From the NCBI GenBank assembly GCA_030278955.1, contig JAOANR010000015.1:37232487-37296486 (forward strand): a DNA stretch of 64,000 nucleotides, read 5' to 3'. The notes under the pieces are model-generated. The model saw only the letters and a list, made by a program, of their open reading frames with translations. It was not told where the DNA came from and ran no database searches. A program made the translations under genes and the position numbers. Positions 11,416 through 23,465 of the stretch are shown piece by piece (position 1 is the stretch's first letter; every line of letters begins with the position of its first letter). The DNA comes from Hygrophila difformis (taxonomy: Eukaryota; Streptophyta; Magnoliopsida; Lamiales; Acanthaceae).

Positions 11416-11504
11416 TTGAGGGGAAAATCTAACCAATTGGGTATTTTTCTTGCAGGAATCATGGAGCCACCAAAAAGAAAATTAAAGCATCAAAACAGGT
11501 TCCC

Positions 11505-11601
11505 GGTTGGATTAGTTCTGTAATTGATCGAAATCTATTTCCGGACTTGAAAGAAATTTAAGATCCGGAATATTTTTCACAAGTATAGAATTAATCCAAC
11601 C
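11505..11601 (+). repeat. Conserved 97-nt inverted repeat, copy 1
   Basis: Outer arms GGTTGGATTAGTTCTG and AGAATTAATCCAACC, with inner TCCGGA-containing segments. It is also present at 11840-11935, 54214-54310 and, on the minus strand, 28979-29075, always shortly after the hairpin/acceptor module. A structured RNA element is plausible. Confidence 0.7.
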
Positions 11602-11702
11602 TAAATTTCTGCAAGTCAAAATCATATATATATTTATATATGTATATACATATATATATCTCTTGTGCATGATATTAAATAATTCGGGTATTAATCAATT
11701 AA

Positions 11703-11745
11703 CTCACATTTAGAGTACTAAGACTCTAAATGTGAGGATGTTGAT
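11703..11745 (+). promoter_or_regulatory. Hairpin plus GAGGATGTTGAT module, copy 2
   Basis: A perfect 14-bp stem, CTCACATTTAGAGT (11703-11716) and its complement (11723-11736), loop ACTAAG, followed by GATGTTGAT. The acceptor-like TTTGCTTTGCAG ends at 11789. Copies 1 and 2 with their downstream repeats form a ~330-bp tandem duplication (11376-11601 and 11703-11935). Confidence 0.7.
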
Positions 11746-11839
11746 ATTTTTTAGAAAACCCAATAACTTCTTCTGTGTTTGCTTTGCAGGGATTTGTGGG
11801 ACCAACAAAAAGAAAATTAAAGCTTCAAAACAGGTTCCC

Positions 11840-11935
11840 GGTTGGATAAGTTCTGTAATTAATAGAAAATATTCCTGGAATTTAAAGCAATTTAAGTTCC
11901 GGAATAATTTTTATAAGAACAGAATTAATCCAACC
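11840..11935 (+). repeat. Conserved inverted repeat, copy 2
   Basis: Arms GGTTGGATAAGTTCTG and CAGAATTAATCCAACC enclose diverged inner sequence, while arm pairing is largely retained. It belongs to the duplicated module. Confidence 0.65.
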
Positions 11936-12214
11936 TAATTTGTGCAAGTAGATTAAATTCTATATATGTTTAGAAAATCCAAAAATGTGATCGAGCAATT
12001 TTGATGAAAATCAGGATTTTTTTCCAAGTGTTGGGCATCGAATAATCACCTTATTCGATGAACCAAACGATCACACATAGCCAAAATCGTCGAATACTTA
12101 ATTGGTTTGACGAAAAAGGCTATCGGAAATATGTTGTGTAAATGTTTTTCCCCTCCCTCCCTCCTCTTTTATTTTATTTTGATTTCGATAATTGTTTAAG
12201 TATGAATTAATTTA

Positions 12215-12255
12215 CTCACATTTCGAGCAAGGCTCAAAATATGAGGATGTTGATT
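12215..12255 (+). promoter_or_regulatory. Hairpin plus GAGGATGTTGAT module, copy 3 (F-box-type)
   Basis: CTCACATTTCGAGC and GCTCAAAATATGAG form an imperfect stem, followed by GATGTTGATTC. It corresponds to the hairpin just before the F-box exon at 56652, but here the exon is deleted and the sequence continues into the post-F-box region. Confidence 0.6.
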
Positions 12256-13729
12256 CTTCACTTAAAAAAAAAGTAATAATAATAAAATAATATAAATATA
12301 TATATATTTTGTTATTTTGTTTAATTTTATTATTATATGTTTGCACTCAGCACGAAGCATACATGAATCTGTCAGTTTAAATTCACATATGAGATCTTGG
12401 TTTATGATTAAATTTTCAAACTTTTGAATTGGGATAATATAATTGAAGACATGCATGATATGAATTCTTGAGGTTTTGAGCTATAAAAATTTAATGATAT
12501 AATCATCTTGTTGGGTAATGAATTTTCATGTTGAGAATTTAATTGAATAGATTGTAGGAATTTTTCAAAGATTTCATTTAGGAATATTGTATGACATGAA
12601 TCAACCATCCCTTGTGAGATTTGAGCCATGAGTCACTTTTACTCATTCTTTTCTTTGATTGTGTGAAAATCATTTTAATTAAAGGAAACTAGAACTTGCG
12701 ATTGGGACCGATTCAAGACCATGCCATATTCCCAAAATCGAGCATATGATCGAGGCACTTAGAAAACCAAAATTTTGGCTTTCGTTTGAATTCCAAACCC
12801 AAAAATATTTTCCCTTTAGGATTAACCACTTTGAGCCTTAAGCCTAATTTTTCTTTGAAGCCCTCTATAATATCCCAAGCCTTTAAAAAGACCAAAAAAT
12901 TCAAACCCAAGTGTGTAAGAATGAATTTTATCAAGGCATTAAATTTATGATCATCAAGTCATCAAATCGGTATTCAATAAACCGATTCAAAAAAAAAAGC
13001 AAAAAAAAAAGAAAAGAAAAGAAAAATGAACATGTTGAATTCAATTCAACACAAATAAATTGCAAATGACAAAGCAAATTAGACATAGTCTAATGTCATG
13101 CAATATGAAAAGAAAAGCAAAAGAAAGAAAGAAAAAGAAATTGATGATCATAAATTTTTAAACAAATGTCAAGTTATGATAGAATTAATTCTTGCCACTT
13201 CTTAACCCAATAAATTCCTTTTCCTACCAAATGTTACAACCGTATGCCCCGTTACAACCTTTGAATAAGACCTCATGATCTCGATTTGAAGAAATGAGCC
13301 TGTGACGAGTTGGTCCAATCGCAAGCTTATGGGATAATTTAATTAAATTTGATTATGAGCGTTCGTGATTGAAACCCAATTTGAGAGTGAGTGAAATTTC
13401 CGTTTCTACCATATGTGAGGCTCTATTTCTAAATTTCTGTTCATGTCATACTTTAATTCTACAATTAAATCAATGAATTTTTCTAAACATGATATTCAAG
13501 AAGAATTATCAATAATGACTGATTTATATGCCTGATTTAGTGAGAAGTATCATTTTATTAAACACTGCAATCAAGAGAATTTAATACTTGTAATTTTGAT
13601 TGTCTTATCCCAATATAAGAAGAATGAAATTTCTGAGGCCACGTAAATGGATTGAATATGCAGAGTCCAAGCTCCTAGGAGCACTGACTCTGACTGCTCG
13701 GGGACGATCAGTATTAAATGTGAGGATGT
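12256..13729 (+). other. Non-coding internal region of the LARD, with LTR-proximal motif
   Basis: It matches 57530-58839 of the plus-strand Athila-like element (for example TTGAGGTTTTGAGCTATAAA). No ORF. It contains A/AAAG-rich runs near 12985-13020 and 13100-13140. It ends CGATCAGTATTAAATG then TGAGGATGT, directly abutting the 3' LTR start at 13730; this takes the place of the polypurine tract but is not purely purine. Confidence 0.75.
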
Positions 13730-14065
13730 TGATAATGGCCAAAATTGTCCATTATTTCCAATCCATTTCCGTGTCTGAGACGGACATTTTGATCGTGATT
13801 CCATCTTATTTCAATAAGAAAGCAGTTGAATTTGACAGATTAATGCGAGTTTGTAAAAACATCGAGCCGGTAACAAAAAGACACAAAATATGCAATTTTA
13901 ATTGCATTTGTGTTAGAAAAATCCAAAAACATGAAAAAAGGAAAAAGAAAAGAAAAAGGAATGAAAAGATGGGCAAAAGAATAAAAGAGCCCACAAAAAT
14001 CCAAAAAGATGGGAAAAAGATTGAAAATCCCACAACTGAAATTTGGCTAAGTGTTGAAGCATAGT

Positions 14066-14463
14066 TCGAATTGTGCAATTCGAATTAATTCGAATTGCAC
14101 AACAATTCGAATTGCTAGAGAGAACAAAGAAATGGTTAAGTGTTGGAAGGAATGCAGAAGCCTAATTCGAATTGTTCAAGTTCGAATTAATTCGAATTAG
14201 GGAATGAAGAGAGAAGAAACCCAAAGGCAAGAAGAAGTGCAATTCGAATTGTCTAGTTCGAATTAATTCGAATTGGCACCAACAATTCGAATTGCCAACA
14301 AAGTGCAAGGAGCCAAGCAGAAACCCTCATCCAATTCGAGAAAAGATCAATTCGAATTATTCACAACAATTCGAATTGACTACTGAAGGCTACAATCCCA
14401 GCTCAAGGAAGAGATCTCACAATTCGAATTAATTCGAATTGGTTGAGATAATTCGAACTTTAC
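14066..14463. repeat. Palindrome array 1 in the 3' LTR (TTCGAA family)
   Basis: Same units as 6738-7135, without visible change in number. Confidence 0.9.
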
Positions 14464-15395
14464 TCATCAAAGCTGTGGAGCATGAGCACAACACTGGTGG
14501 GCCTAGGGTTTTGAAGATTGTCTATAAAAGCAGACCTTCCACAACAGAATCAAGAGATCAAGAATTTTAACCAAAAAGCAGCTTGGGACAAAAAGAATAG
14601 CAGGAGGTTCCACACCCCTTAAGGGTTAGGTAGGTAGTTTAGTTTAGTTTAGTTTATTTTTCTTGCAGGTAGTATAATCTTTACATGCTTTAATCTTAGT
14701 TTAGTGTAGAAGCAGTTTGTGTAACCCTTAGAGTAGCCATTTTCCATATTTTTACATGCTTTCTAGTTAGAATAAACCCTACCTTCAAGCCAATGATGGT
14801 TTGGGTTCTTTATTTTGCTTTCAAGGTGTCAATACAAGGAAAATTTCCAGAAATGGTTCTCTTCATGTGTTTTGGCACTATTTAATGCTTTCCTTAGAAA
14901 TAAATGCTTAGTTTGTTTGTTTGTTTCAACTAGGTTACATTTATTATGTCCTAGTTGACAATCAAACTTAATAAATGCATGCTTGGTGGGTTTTTGGCTT
15001 GATTTAGTGCCTTAGAGCTTCAAATGAGTGTTCTTAGGTCTTAGACGTTTTTAGGTTCGTTAGTATTTATTTTTATGCTTTATTTTTCCTGCCTTGATTT
15101 TATTTCATGTTACCTTAGATAACTTGAGTGTTCTTAGTTTACTCATGTAGTTCTTAGATAACTAGATGTTTTAGGTTCTTTGATCTTTGATCTCTTGTTT
15201 GTAGAAATAGGGTTTGAATCTGGCCAATACCCACTAGACATGTATCTGTTTATTTCTTGAAAATCTCACTAGGGTGGCTGTGAAATGACATTGATGTGAG
15301 ATGAGGGATTTAGTAAATCTAAACCCATCATTACAGTACAGTGTTCACCTAACCCATACTTGTGAGAACAAAAATTGTTGTTGTTTGAAATTGTG

Positions 15396-15869
15396 TAATT
15401 CGAATTGAGGCAATTCGAATTAATTCGAATTGCCCAACAATTCGAATTGGACACCAAAAATTGTTCTCTTCATGTGGTTTTCCACCAATTCGAATTATCC
15501 AATTCGAATTAATTCGAATTGCACAACAATTCGAATTGGCTTGTAAACCCCATTGTATCCATTGCCATCCCTTCATGCCTTAGTTTAATTTTTATTCTCG
15601 TACCAATTCGAATTGCCCAATTCGAATTAATTCGAATTTCTGGACAATTCGAATTCACCTTCCCCTTGAGGTATATGCCTTAGTCAATTTTGAGCAAGGA
15701 AAGGACTTCATCAATTCGAGTTGTCCAATTCGAATTAATTCGAATTGCTCAACAATTCGAATTAGATGATATCTCATTCCTTTGCAAGGATTAATTGGGT
15801 AAGATCATACTTCATTTTTCATGCATTCTCAATTCGAATTACCCCAATAATTCGAATTGAGCTATCCTT
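15396..15869. repeat. Palindrome array 2 in the 3' LTR (TTCGAA family)
   Basis: Same units as 8068-8541, without visible change in number. Confidence 0.9.
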
Positions 15870-18591
15870 TTATTTTGAAAACTCCAAAAATATTTTCCTT
15901 CCATGATTTGTGTAAGTTGCATGGATGTATTGGGCCTAGGCCCAATTCATCTGATTTCTATCCATTACACACCTCAACCCATTAGTGTCCATTCATTGTG
16001 TGCTTAACACCCACACAATACCAAAAATATTTTCTTACTTTCTTATTTTCTCGTTCATTGTGTGTATGAACGAATAATGAGAAACACCACAGATTAATGT
16101 TGGTGAAAGGTCCCTTCACAGGGATATCGACTAACCCGTCTTCTGTGTGTCAATCATTATCTGTTATTTTGCATGATCTGGTTAGTGGTTGGTGGAAGCT
16201 TCGGCGAGCGTTCTCTTCACTAAGAGTTTCGATTAGTCACTTAGCCAATTCCTAATCAGATACAGTTTTAATTTTCCTTATCTTAATTTCTCAACCTGAA
16301 TTCAAGTTGCAATAGTATCAACTGATGTCGACCAACATCAGTTGAGAAATATTACAGCAAGAAATATGTGGGTTTTTCTTCCACTCACAGACAAAAGAAA
16401 ACTAAATAACGGCGGTCACCGTTGTTTGGAATTCTTTTTGTCTAAAATCAATCATCTGGGATAATTGGGAACCAGACAGCAGATGTTTGCAGTCTGGAAA
16501 ACCCCAACTATCTCTGGCACCCCTTTTAGCCAATTTCTTCTCATCTCAGGCTAATCCATCTTGTGTATCGCATTCTGTCTAACCCCACCATATATTTTGG
16601 GGTATTTTATTTTCCTCTTCATATACTTGTATGCATGATACTATTATGTAGATGTTCTGGTCTTATTGCTATTTTGGGGATCCTTCCCCTTGGACACAGA
16701 AGTCTTGAATTAAATCAGATGCTGCATAATAAATTTCCACAAAAACTCCTTTATAAAATCCGGATCTGAGTAAGGGATAAATTCGATAGTTGTGACTAAT
16801 TCATCTTCCACTGGGGATTGATTTTGAGAGCTTAGAAGCAGAGTCAGCGATTAGGTCTCATCTAGACTGAAAGGATCTGTGTTTTAATTGAGAGTTTAGT
16901 ACCTGTCTAGGGAATGATTTTCAAATATCCATTTGCCTCTCAAAATTGTTGTGTGTTGGAAATCTGATATTAGATATCGCATCAAGTCAATATCCACTTG
17001 GGTGTAGATGAGATGTGATAAATAATACTAGAGGAACAACATATAGGCCTTGGTGAATTTATAAGGTAAGGTCGAGTATTCCTTCGACTACTATCTTCTT
17101 CTGCCAAAGTCTAGAATTGAGCCTTGAGTGAGTACATCCGGAATAGGTTCATTTATGGATCTGTTTCATTTAGTTTGTATCTCATAACTACCCAGATGTT
17201 GTAAGCCCTGTGGCTTATTGATATCTTGGGGGTTCTTGATCTGCATCTGGTCACCAAGACCAGGGGCTCTTTTATACTAACGGAAAGAGACGTTTTTAAC
17301 AATTCCGAGTGATAGATTTAAATGCTTTCTTTACAGCTTTCTTACTGCTTTCCTTTAAATGCTTTCATAGAGGTCACTCGGAAGAATTAGGGGTTGTCCA
17401 TCTGTTAAAAGGTTTGAGAGTTATGGAATGGTTTGGGGCTTGATTTGAAACTTTGGGTGTGACATGGGGGAATGATAGGAGTACTTGGCAAGTCAACTAA
17501 TTATTTGACAGGTGTTGCTCATCCACCGTAAATAATTAACATACCTTTGCGAGGCATTGCAAGGGGAGTTAAGAGTTTATGGTATCTTAGAAATTGCTGT
17601 CTTAAGAGCATGTAAATTCTCACCATAAGTACCTGTCTGTTAAAGGGAACATGGTGTAGAAAGCATGAGAGTTAGCTAACTAGAGGATTATCCCAAGCTA
17701 AGATCTGTGTATTAAAATGGAAGTTTAATTGTGTTTCATCTGAATCTTGTCCAATCTTTATTATTTCCTCTCTGTCCCTTCTGTCATATTTAAACCTGCT
17801 TTCTAGATAGTGTAGCATAATTTTATATTGCTTTCGTAGTATAGATTTAATTGCTTTCCTCGATCTAGTTTACCGTGCTTTGTAGAATAATTTTTATTGC
17901 TTTCATTATCTGATTTAAATTATGTCAAGTAGTTGTTAGAAACCCTTGCAAAACTTGAATCGAGTAACCGAGTGGAAAATCTTAGTAAACGACGTGGGCC
18001 CTGCTTCCATCGCACATCCTCCAGTGAACGATCCGGTACTTACTATAAATTACTGCAATTTTTGACCCGTGCGCTTTCGGGAGCACAGTTTCGTGACACG
18101 AGTAAATAAAAATAACATTTTGAGAAAATACTCTTACAGTGGGAAGATGTTCAAGAGTTTCACGGCAGGTATCTTCTTGACATGAAATTTAGAGAAGCAT
18201 CATGGTGCAGATATCAGGGACTTTCAGGGTGACAGACTGAAGGTTCATCCCTGTTGCACCGTGATATTTGTCAAAAGTTTCATGGTTGGGAGGACCACAG
18301 TGCCGTTTGAACCCCACAGGAGTAATAAAAAGGGAATTCTTAATATATTCTTAAACCCCTTCCCTCAATCATAACTCTTTTCATTTAATAAATCCGAACT
18401 TGGAAATTGTATTTAGACGGTTCTTCAACCCCCCAGTAGCAAAATGAAACTCGTCAAAAGTTTCATGGCCGTCACCGGGGAATCCTGAGGCATCATTTGA
18501 AATCACAGTTTCCTCCTTAAGCAATAAACCTGTGAAAGGAATTTTCAGAAAATCACCCGTGTTGGCGGAGCTCGTCAAAAGTTTCACTGGG

Positions 18592-19945
18592 CGTTGGGCC
18601 GTCAACGGGTTCTGTCCCTATGGCGTTGCCAAGGTCATTTGGAGTGGCCGAGAAGCCGTCAAAGTTTGACGGGCGTGATTTCAAGACGTGGCAACAGAAG
18701 ATGTTGTTCTATCTGACCACTCTTGGTTTGGCCGGGTTTTTGAGGAGCAACCGGCCGTCCCTGTCTGAGATGGAGACCGATCCTCAGAAGCTCTTCGCCA
18801 AAGAACAATTGGTTCATGGTGATTTCATGTGTAAGAACTTCATTCTGAGTGCTCTCACGGATCCTTTGTACGCTGTGTACTCTTCTGTAAAAGGTGCAAA
18901 GGAACTGTGGATTCAATTGGAACGGAAGTACAAAACGGAGGATGCTGGTACTAAAAAGCATGCCGTTTCCAAATATCTGGGTTTTCAGATGGTTGACGGG
19001 CGTTCAGTGGTTGAACAAGTTCAAGAGTTTCAATTACTGATACATGGCGTTCACGCTGAGGGAATGAAATTGCCCGATGCGTTTAACGTTGCGGTTGTGA
19101 TCGAGAAGTTGCCTCCTTCGTGGAAAGACATCAAGAACTACTTGATGCACAAGCAAAAGGAAATGTCCCTTGAAGATCTTGTTACATGGATCAGAATCGA
19201 GGAGGATAACCGCAAGGCCGTGTTAAGGAGCCATTCTGTGGGGGCTAAGGCCAACTTGACTGAAACGGCCGGTAAACGCAAGCAGCCGCCCGCTGCGGGT
19301 AAAGGCAAAGCGGTTGCCGATGGCCAAAAGAGGAAGAAGTTCTCTGGGAATTGCTACAACTGTGGCAAGGTTGGGCACTTTGCACATCAGTGCCCGAAGC
19401 CGAAGAAGAAGAAGCTTGCCAAGCCTGCCGCTAACGTGGTACAGGCTAAACCTGAAGGTTGGGAAGACAACCTTTGTGAAGTGGTGTCTGAAGCTTTGCA
19501 TGTTGATGATGCTAAAGGTTGGTTTGTTGATACCGGGGCTTCGTGTCATGTGGCTGCCAACAGGGAGTTCTTTACTTCATACCGGACTGTTGAAGGCAGA
19601 AAGCTGCATATGGGAAACCAAGCATCATCTGATGTGGTTGGCGTTGGGAATGTGGTACTGAGGCTGACTAGTGGCAAAAACTTGACTCTGAAGGATGTGA
19701 TGCATGTCCCTGATATCCGGAAGAATTTGGTTTCTGGTTCGCTGCTAGTTAATAGTGGTTTTAAACTTGTTTTTGAGTCTGATAAGTTTATCATGACTAA
19801 GTTTGGAAAATTCCTTGGTAGAGGCTATCTCACCAATGGTCTTTTCAAGTTTAATGTATTGGCTAAACGCCAAGTTGTTGAGCAAGCTTCTGGTAATAAA
19901 ATTGAAGGGGTTTTGAGCTCCTTTTTGCGTAATGGCGATATTTAA
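18592..19945 (+). pseudogene. Copia-like gag C-terminal part and protease start
   Basis: This continues the ORF that began at 5884. It contains a copia-type Gag domain ([18 protein letters not shown] near 18658), a CCHC zinc knuckle [14 protein letters not shown] (about 19363-19404) that binds RNA, and the aspartic protease motif [12 protein letters not shown] (about 19522-19557), whose catalytic Asp is present. After about 19906 the reading frame runs into the LTR and stops at 19945, so the pre-integrase, integrase, RT and RNase H domains are absent. An ATG at 18620 is internal. Gag itself would be complete without the Athila-like insertion. Confidence 0.85.
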
Positions 19946-20325
19946 TTTGGTTAATTAAATAGCGTATACGAATTCTACATTTCGCATAGATTGTCGTAGT
20001 GTATTTATTTTCTCAAAACCATTGTCGGGTGAGTGAGAAATAAGTGGTCGAAGTGGGTCATTGAGTGCGGATAGCATTTGTTTGAATGGTTGTTAAAGAG
20101 TGGTTAAAGGTGGCGCGTCCCACATTGCTTAAACAGTGGGAGTTGAATTAGTTTATATTGTTCTGCGTGTTAGAATCAATTAAACTAATGCAGGTTGGTC
20201 AAGTGCGGGGGAAGCCCACACACGCGCGCCCGTCCCGTCCCGAGCCGCGCCGCGCCGTCGCCGTCGCCCGCGCCCGCGCCCGTGCCCGTGGACTTGGACT
20301 TGGATCTTGGTAATTGGGCTTTGGG
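19905..20325 (+). repeat. Copia-like 3' LTR (truncated)
   Basis: Nearly identical to 5011-5442, with one fewer CCCGT-type unit in the GC-rich stretch and fewer GGACTT units. It is interrupted after GGGCTTTGGG by the minus-strand Athila-like element. Confidence 0.75.
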
Positions 20326-22959
20326 TGGGTGAAACTTTTGACAATTTCTGACACGAGTATTTTCTAAAATAGAAGAATGAATTAATCCCGGTTTTAATTT
20401 TATTTAATGAAAATCGATTTATGAAGATGGCGTTGGGATTAGGGATATATTTATAGGTTGTCACTTTTTTATTACTCGTGTTCAGAAACTGTGGCCCGAA
20501 AGCGCACGGTGTCAAAAATTGCAGTAATTTATAGTAAGACCGGATCGTTCACTGGAGGATGTGCGATAGAAGCAGGGCCCACGTCGTTTTACTAGATTTT
20601 CCATTCGTATTGCTCCAATTGGTTTAAAAGTGATTAACATCTACTAACATGAATTTAAACTAGATTACGAAGGCGTTTAAATTTACTCTACAAAGCAAAT
20701 AAGTTCTATTCTAGAAAACGGGTAAAGTTATTCTAAAAATGCGATAAATACTATCTATGAAAGCAGTGAAAATTTACACTATGCTAGCTATGAAGCTGAT
20801 TCACAGTGTGGACAGAAGGGACAGGAAGAAAAGAATAAAATTGGACAAGATTTAGATAAGGCGGTATTAAACTTCCATTTTTATACACAGGTCTTTGCTT
20901 GGGATAATCCTATCAGATAGCTAATTCTCATGCTCTCAGCACTGCGTTCCCTTTAACAGACAGGTACTTACAGCGTGAGTTTACACGTTCTTAAGACCGC
21001 AAATTCTAAGATACCACAGATTTGTAACTGCCCCGGCCAGGGTATGTTATTTCATCTGTGGTGGTTGAGCAACACCTGACAAATCATTTATTGAAGTGCC
21101 AGGTACTACTATCATTCTCCCATGTCACACCCAAAGATTCTAATTAAGCCTGAACTATCCCTTAACTATCAATCCTAGTAGCAGTTGCGCAACTCTCAAT
21201 ACAACCGAGTGACCTCTAACGAAAGCATTTAAAAGAAAGCAATAAAAGAAAGCATTTAAAATCCTATCACTCGGAGGTTTTGAAGGTCTGACCCTGGTAG
21301 TAAAAGACAGCTCTCCATCAGAATGAAGGAGTATGGATCAAGAATTCCCGGATCTTGGTGAACCGCTCGCAGTGTTCACTTCCTTCCGGGTGGTTATGAG
21401 ATACAAACTAATGAAACGAACCAATAAATTAGTTCGTTCCGAATGCACTCACTCAGGATTCAAAAATAGGCTTTGGCAGAAGAGGATAGCAGTTGAAAAA
21501 AAGCTCAACCCTATCTCAGGAAATAACCAAGGCCTGGATGTTTTTCATCTAAGATTATTTACTCCACTGTATTTGAGTCCAAGTGGACCCCATCTCGGCG
21601 TGATATTTAATCTCAGATTCCCAACAAACAGCAATTTTGGAAAGTAATGAATTTGAAAACCATTCCGTAAACAGGTACTAGACTCTCAATTAAAACGCAG
21701 AACCTTTCAGTCTAGATGAGACCTAATCGTTGACTCTGCTTCTAATTTCCCAAAATCAACCCTTGACAGAATATGAATTAGTTATAACTGAAGAATTTTA
21801 TCCCTTACTCAGATCCGGATTTTAAAAAGGAGTTTTTGTTGGAAATTTAATATGCAATATCTGTTTAAAAATCTAGACTTCTAGTGTCCAAGGGAAGGAT
21901 CCCAAAATATTTTAGACCACAATAGTACATAATATTAGCATGCATACGGATATATGGAAGTGCAAAATTAATTGACTCAAAATATAGAGGCGGGTCTAGA
22001 CAGAAAGTGAAACACAAATATGATGTGGTCAGAGGACCAAAGTAATGGCAGAATAATCGGGTGGACTGTAAACATCTACTGTCCACTTTCCCAATTACTC
22101 GGATGGAGTGAATTTAGACAGGTGAAACCCTAAAATGGCAGTGTCGCTACCAGTTCTGTCTGTGAATTCAGATAAAAACCTACATGCTTCTTTTCTGCAG
22201 TGCTTATCAGCTAATGTTGACAGACATTAGCAGAATTATACTACAGATTGGAATTTGGGTTTGGAAATTAAGTTAAAGAAAATAAAACTGTATCTGGATA
22301 GGAGTCAGCTGAGCAGCTATTGTAGTCCCGGATGGACGAACCGCCAAGGCTTCCACTGACTGCCATCCAGACCATGCAAAATAACACTTAGTAACTAATA
22401 CCCAGAATACGAGCTAGTTGTCCGTGAGGGAATACCCGCCAACATTAGTCTTGATGTATTCTTTACTAATTGTTACACACAAAACGCAAAAGACAAAAGA
22501 AAATGAAGTAAGATAAAATAAAGAGAAGAACTTGTATGAGAGACATTGGTTTCTCATACAAGGTTATGTAATCAATTCATAATTGATGTCTTAAATAATC
22601 CCTCCTACCATAATTAATTACAGTCCGGATTATCTGTTTAAGGTATCATGGTTTTGTTTGTAGAAGAATGTTTTAATGACAATTGAACAAAGATCCTTTA
22701 ATCATAAAAATTAATGATTTAATCATTGCTAATTACAATCATCAATCATTTATAACTAGAGGGTTCAATTAATTAAATGAAGGGAAATGGAGAATCAAAA
22801 TTTTGGCAGCATAACGCCTTATATTACAATTCTGGGTATTACATCTTAATCCGTGGGATTAAGATGTGAGTTTTTGCAATATAATGGAGGTTAGGAAATC
22901 AGAATTTTAGGATTAAATAGAAGAGAGAAGTCTGTCGAGAGACCATAAATTATATCATG

Positions 22960-23465
22960 AGCCTAGACCCGCGACATGGGTGCCTTGACATGTTTACATA
23001 AATTTGGGCAGAGTTTCATCTTGTGTCGCTAAGCAAAAGTTGTGTCGCGGACCGTGGGTCCGCGACAGGAGTTTAGCGACACAAGATTTCTCTGGAAATT
23101 TCTAAGTATTTTGGTTCCCAGTCGCTAATCTGGAACTGTGTCGCGGGGCATGGTTCCGCGACAGGATGTTTAGCGACTGGGTTTTCAAAATAAATATGCA
23201 AGGCATAATTCCCTGTCTCGGAATAAAAGTTGTGTCGCGGACCCATGGTCCGCGACAGGAGCCATGCAGAGAATAATAACAAGAGTTTGGTTCCTGGTCG
23301 CTAAGCAAGGTTGAGTCGCGGATCGTGGGTCCGCGACAGGGTGTTTAGCGACCAAGGGTTTTCGAATTATGAAGACAAGTGTCCTTAGACATCCATGTCG
23401 CGGAACAGCCTCCTGTCGATAAACTTGGCTTAGCGACAGAGGTCGGTTAGCGACATGGTTGGTTC
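22960..23465. repeat. Palindrome array (CGCGGACC family), downstream of TATA
   Basis: Units such as TTGTGTCGCTAA, spacer, TGTCGCGGACC-GTG-GGTCCGCGACA (23043-23067), spacer, TTAGCGACACAA. This is the same half, palindrome, half design as in the LARD LTR but of unrelated sequence. It sits at the matching LTR position. Confidence 0.88.

Larger units (their letters stand above)
6402..18586 (+). mobile_element. Non-autonomous Athila-like LTR element with 4.86-kb LTRs (LARD-like)
   Basis: Two direct repeats of 4857 bp each (6402-11258 and 13730-18586) start TGATAATGG and end GTTTCA. They flank a 2.47-kb internal region with no gag or pol. The 5' flank CCGGG (6397-6401) and the 3' flank CTGGG (18587-18591) fit a 5-bp target duplication with one C-to-T change. 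The PBS at 11259 matches the 3' end of plant tRNA-Asp. The internal region aligns with the segments before and after the F-box gene of the Athila-like element at 44445-61540, so it looks like a deletion derivative moved in trans by an autonomous relative. The LTRs differ at few positions by eye, suggesting recent insertion. Confidence 0.9.
13730..18586 (+). repeat. 3' LTR of the Athila-like LARD
   Basis: 4857 bp, the same length as the 5' LTR and nearly identical. The TATA box is at 14523-14530. The tail repeats the internal PBS-like junctions. It ends GTTTCA at 18586, followed by the target duplication CTGGG. Confidence 0.92.
5011..20329 (+). mobile_element. Ty1/copia-like element, gag plus partial protease only, interrupted
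   Basis: Direct repeats 5011-5442 and 19905-20325 flank a gag-like ORF and are read as its LTRs. The ORF runs from 5884 to the insertion point at 6401 and resumes in the same frame at 18592. It ends at 19945, just after the protease motif. Integrase, reverse transcriptase and RNase H are missing; coding sequence passes directly into the 3' LTR. This resembles gag-carrying non-autonomous LTR elements (TR-GAG type). The 3' LTR is cut at 20329 by the minus-strand Athila-like element. LTR ends are uncertain: a TG start at 5020 and 19914 is plausible. Confidence 0.75.

Noticed and set aside
13600..14064. 154-codon ORF spanning the 3' LTR border
   Set aside because: It crosses the internal/LTR junction and reads through A-rich LTR sequence; no recognisable protein and no conservation of start context.
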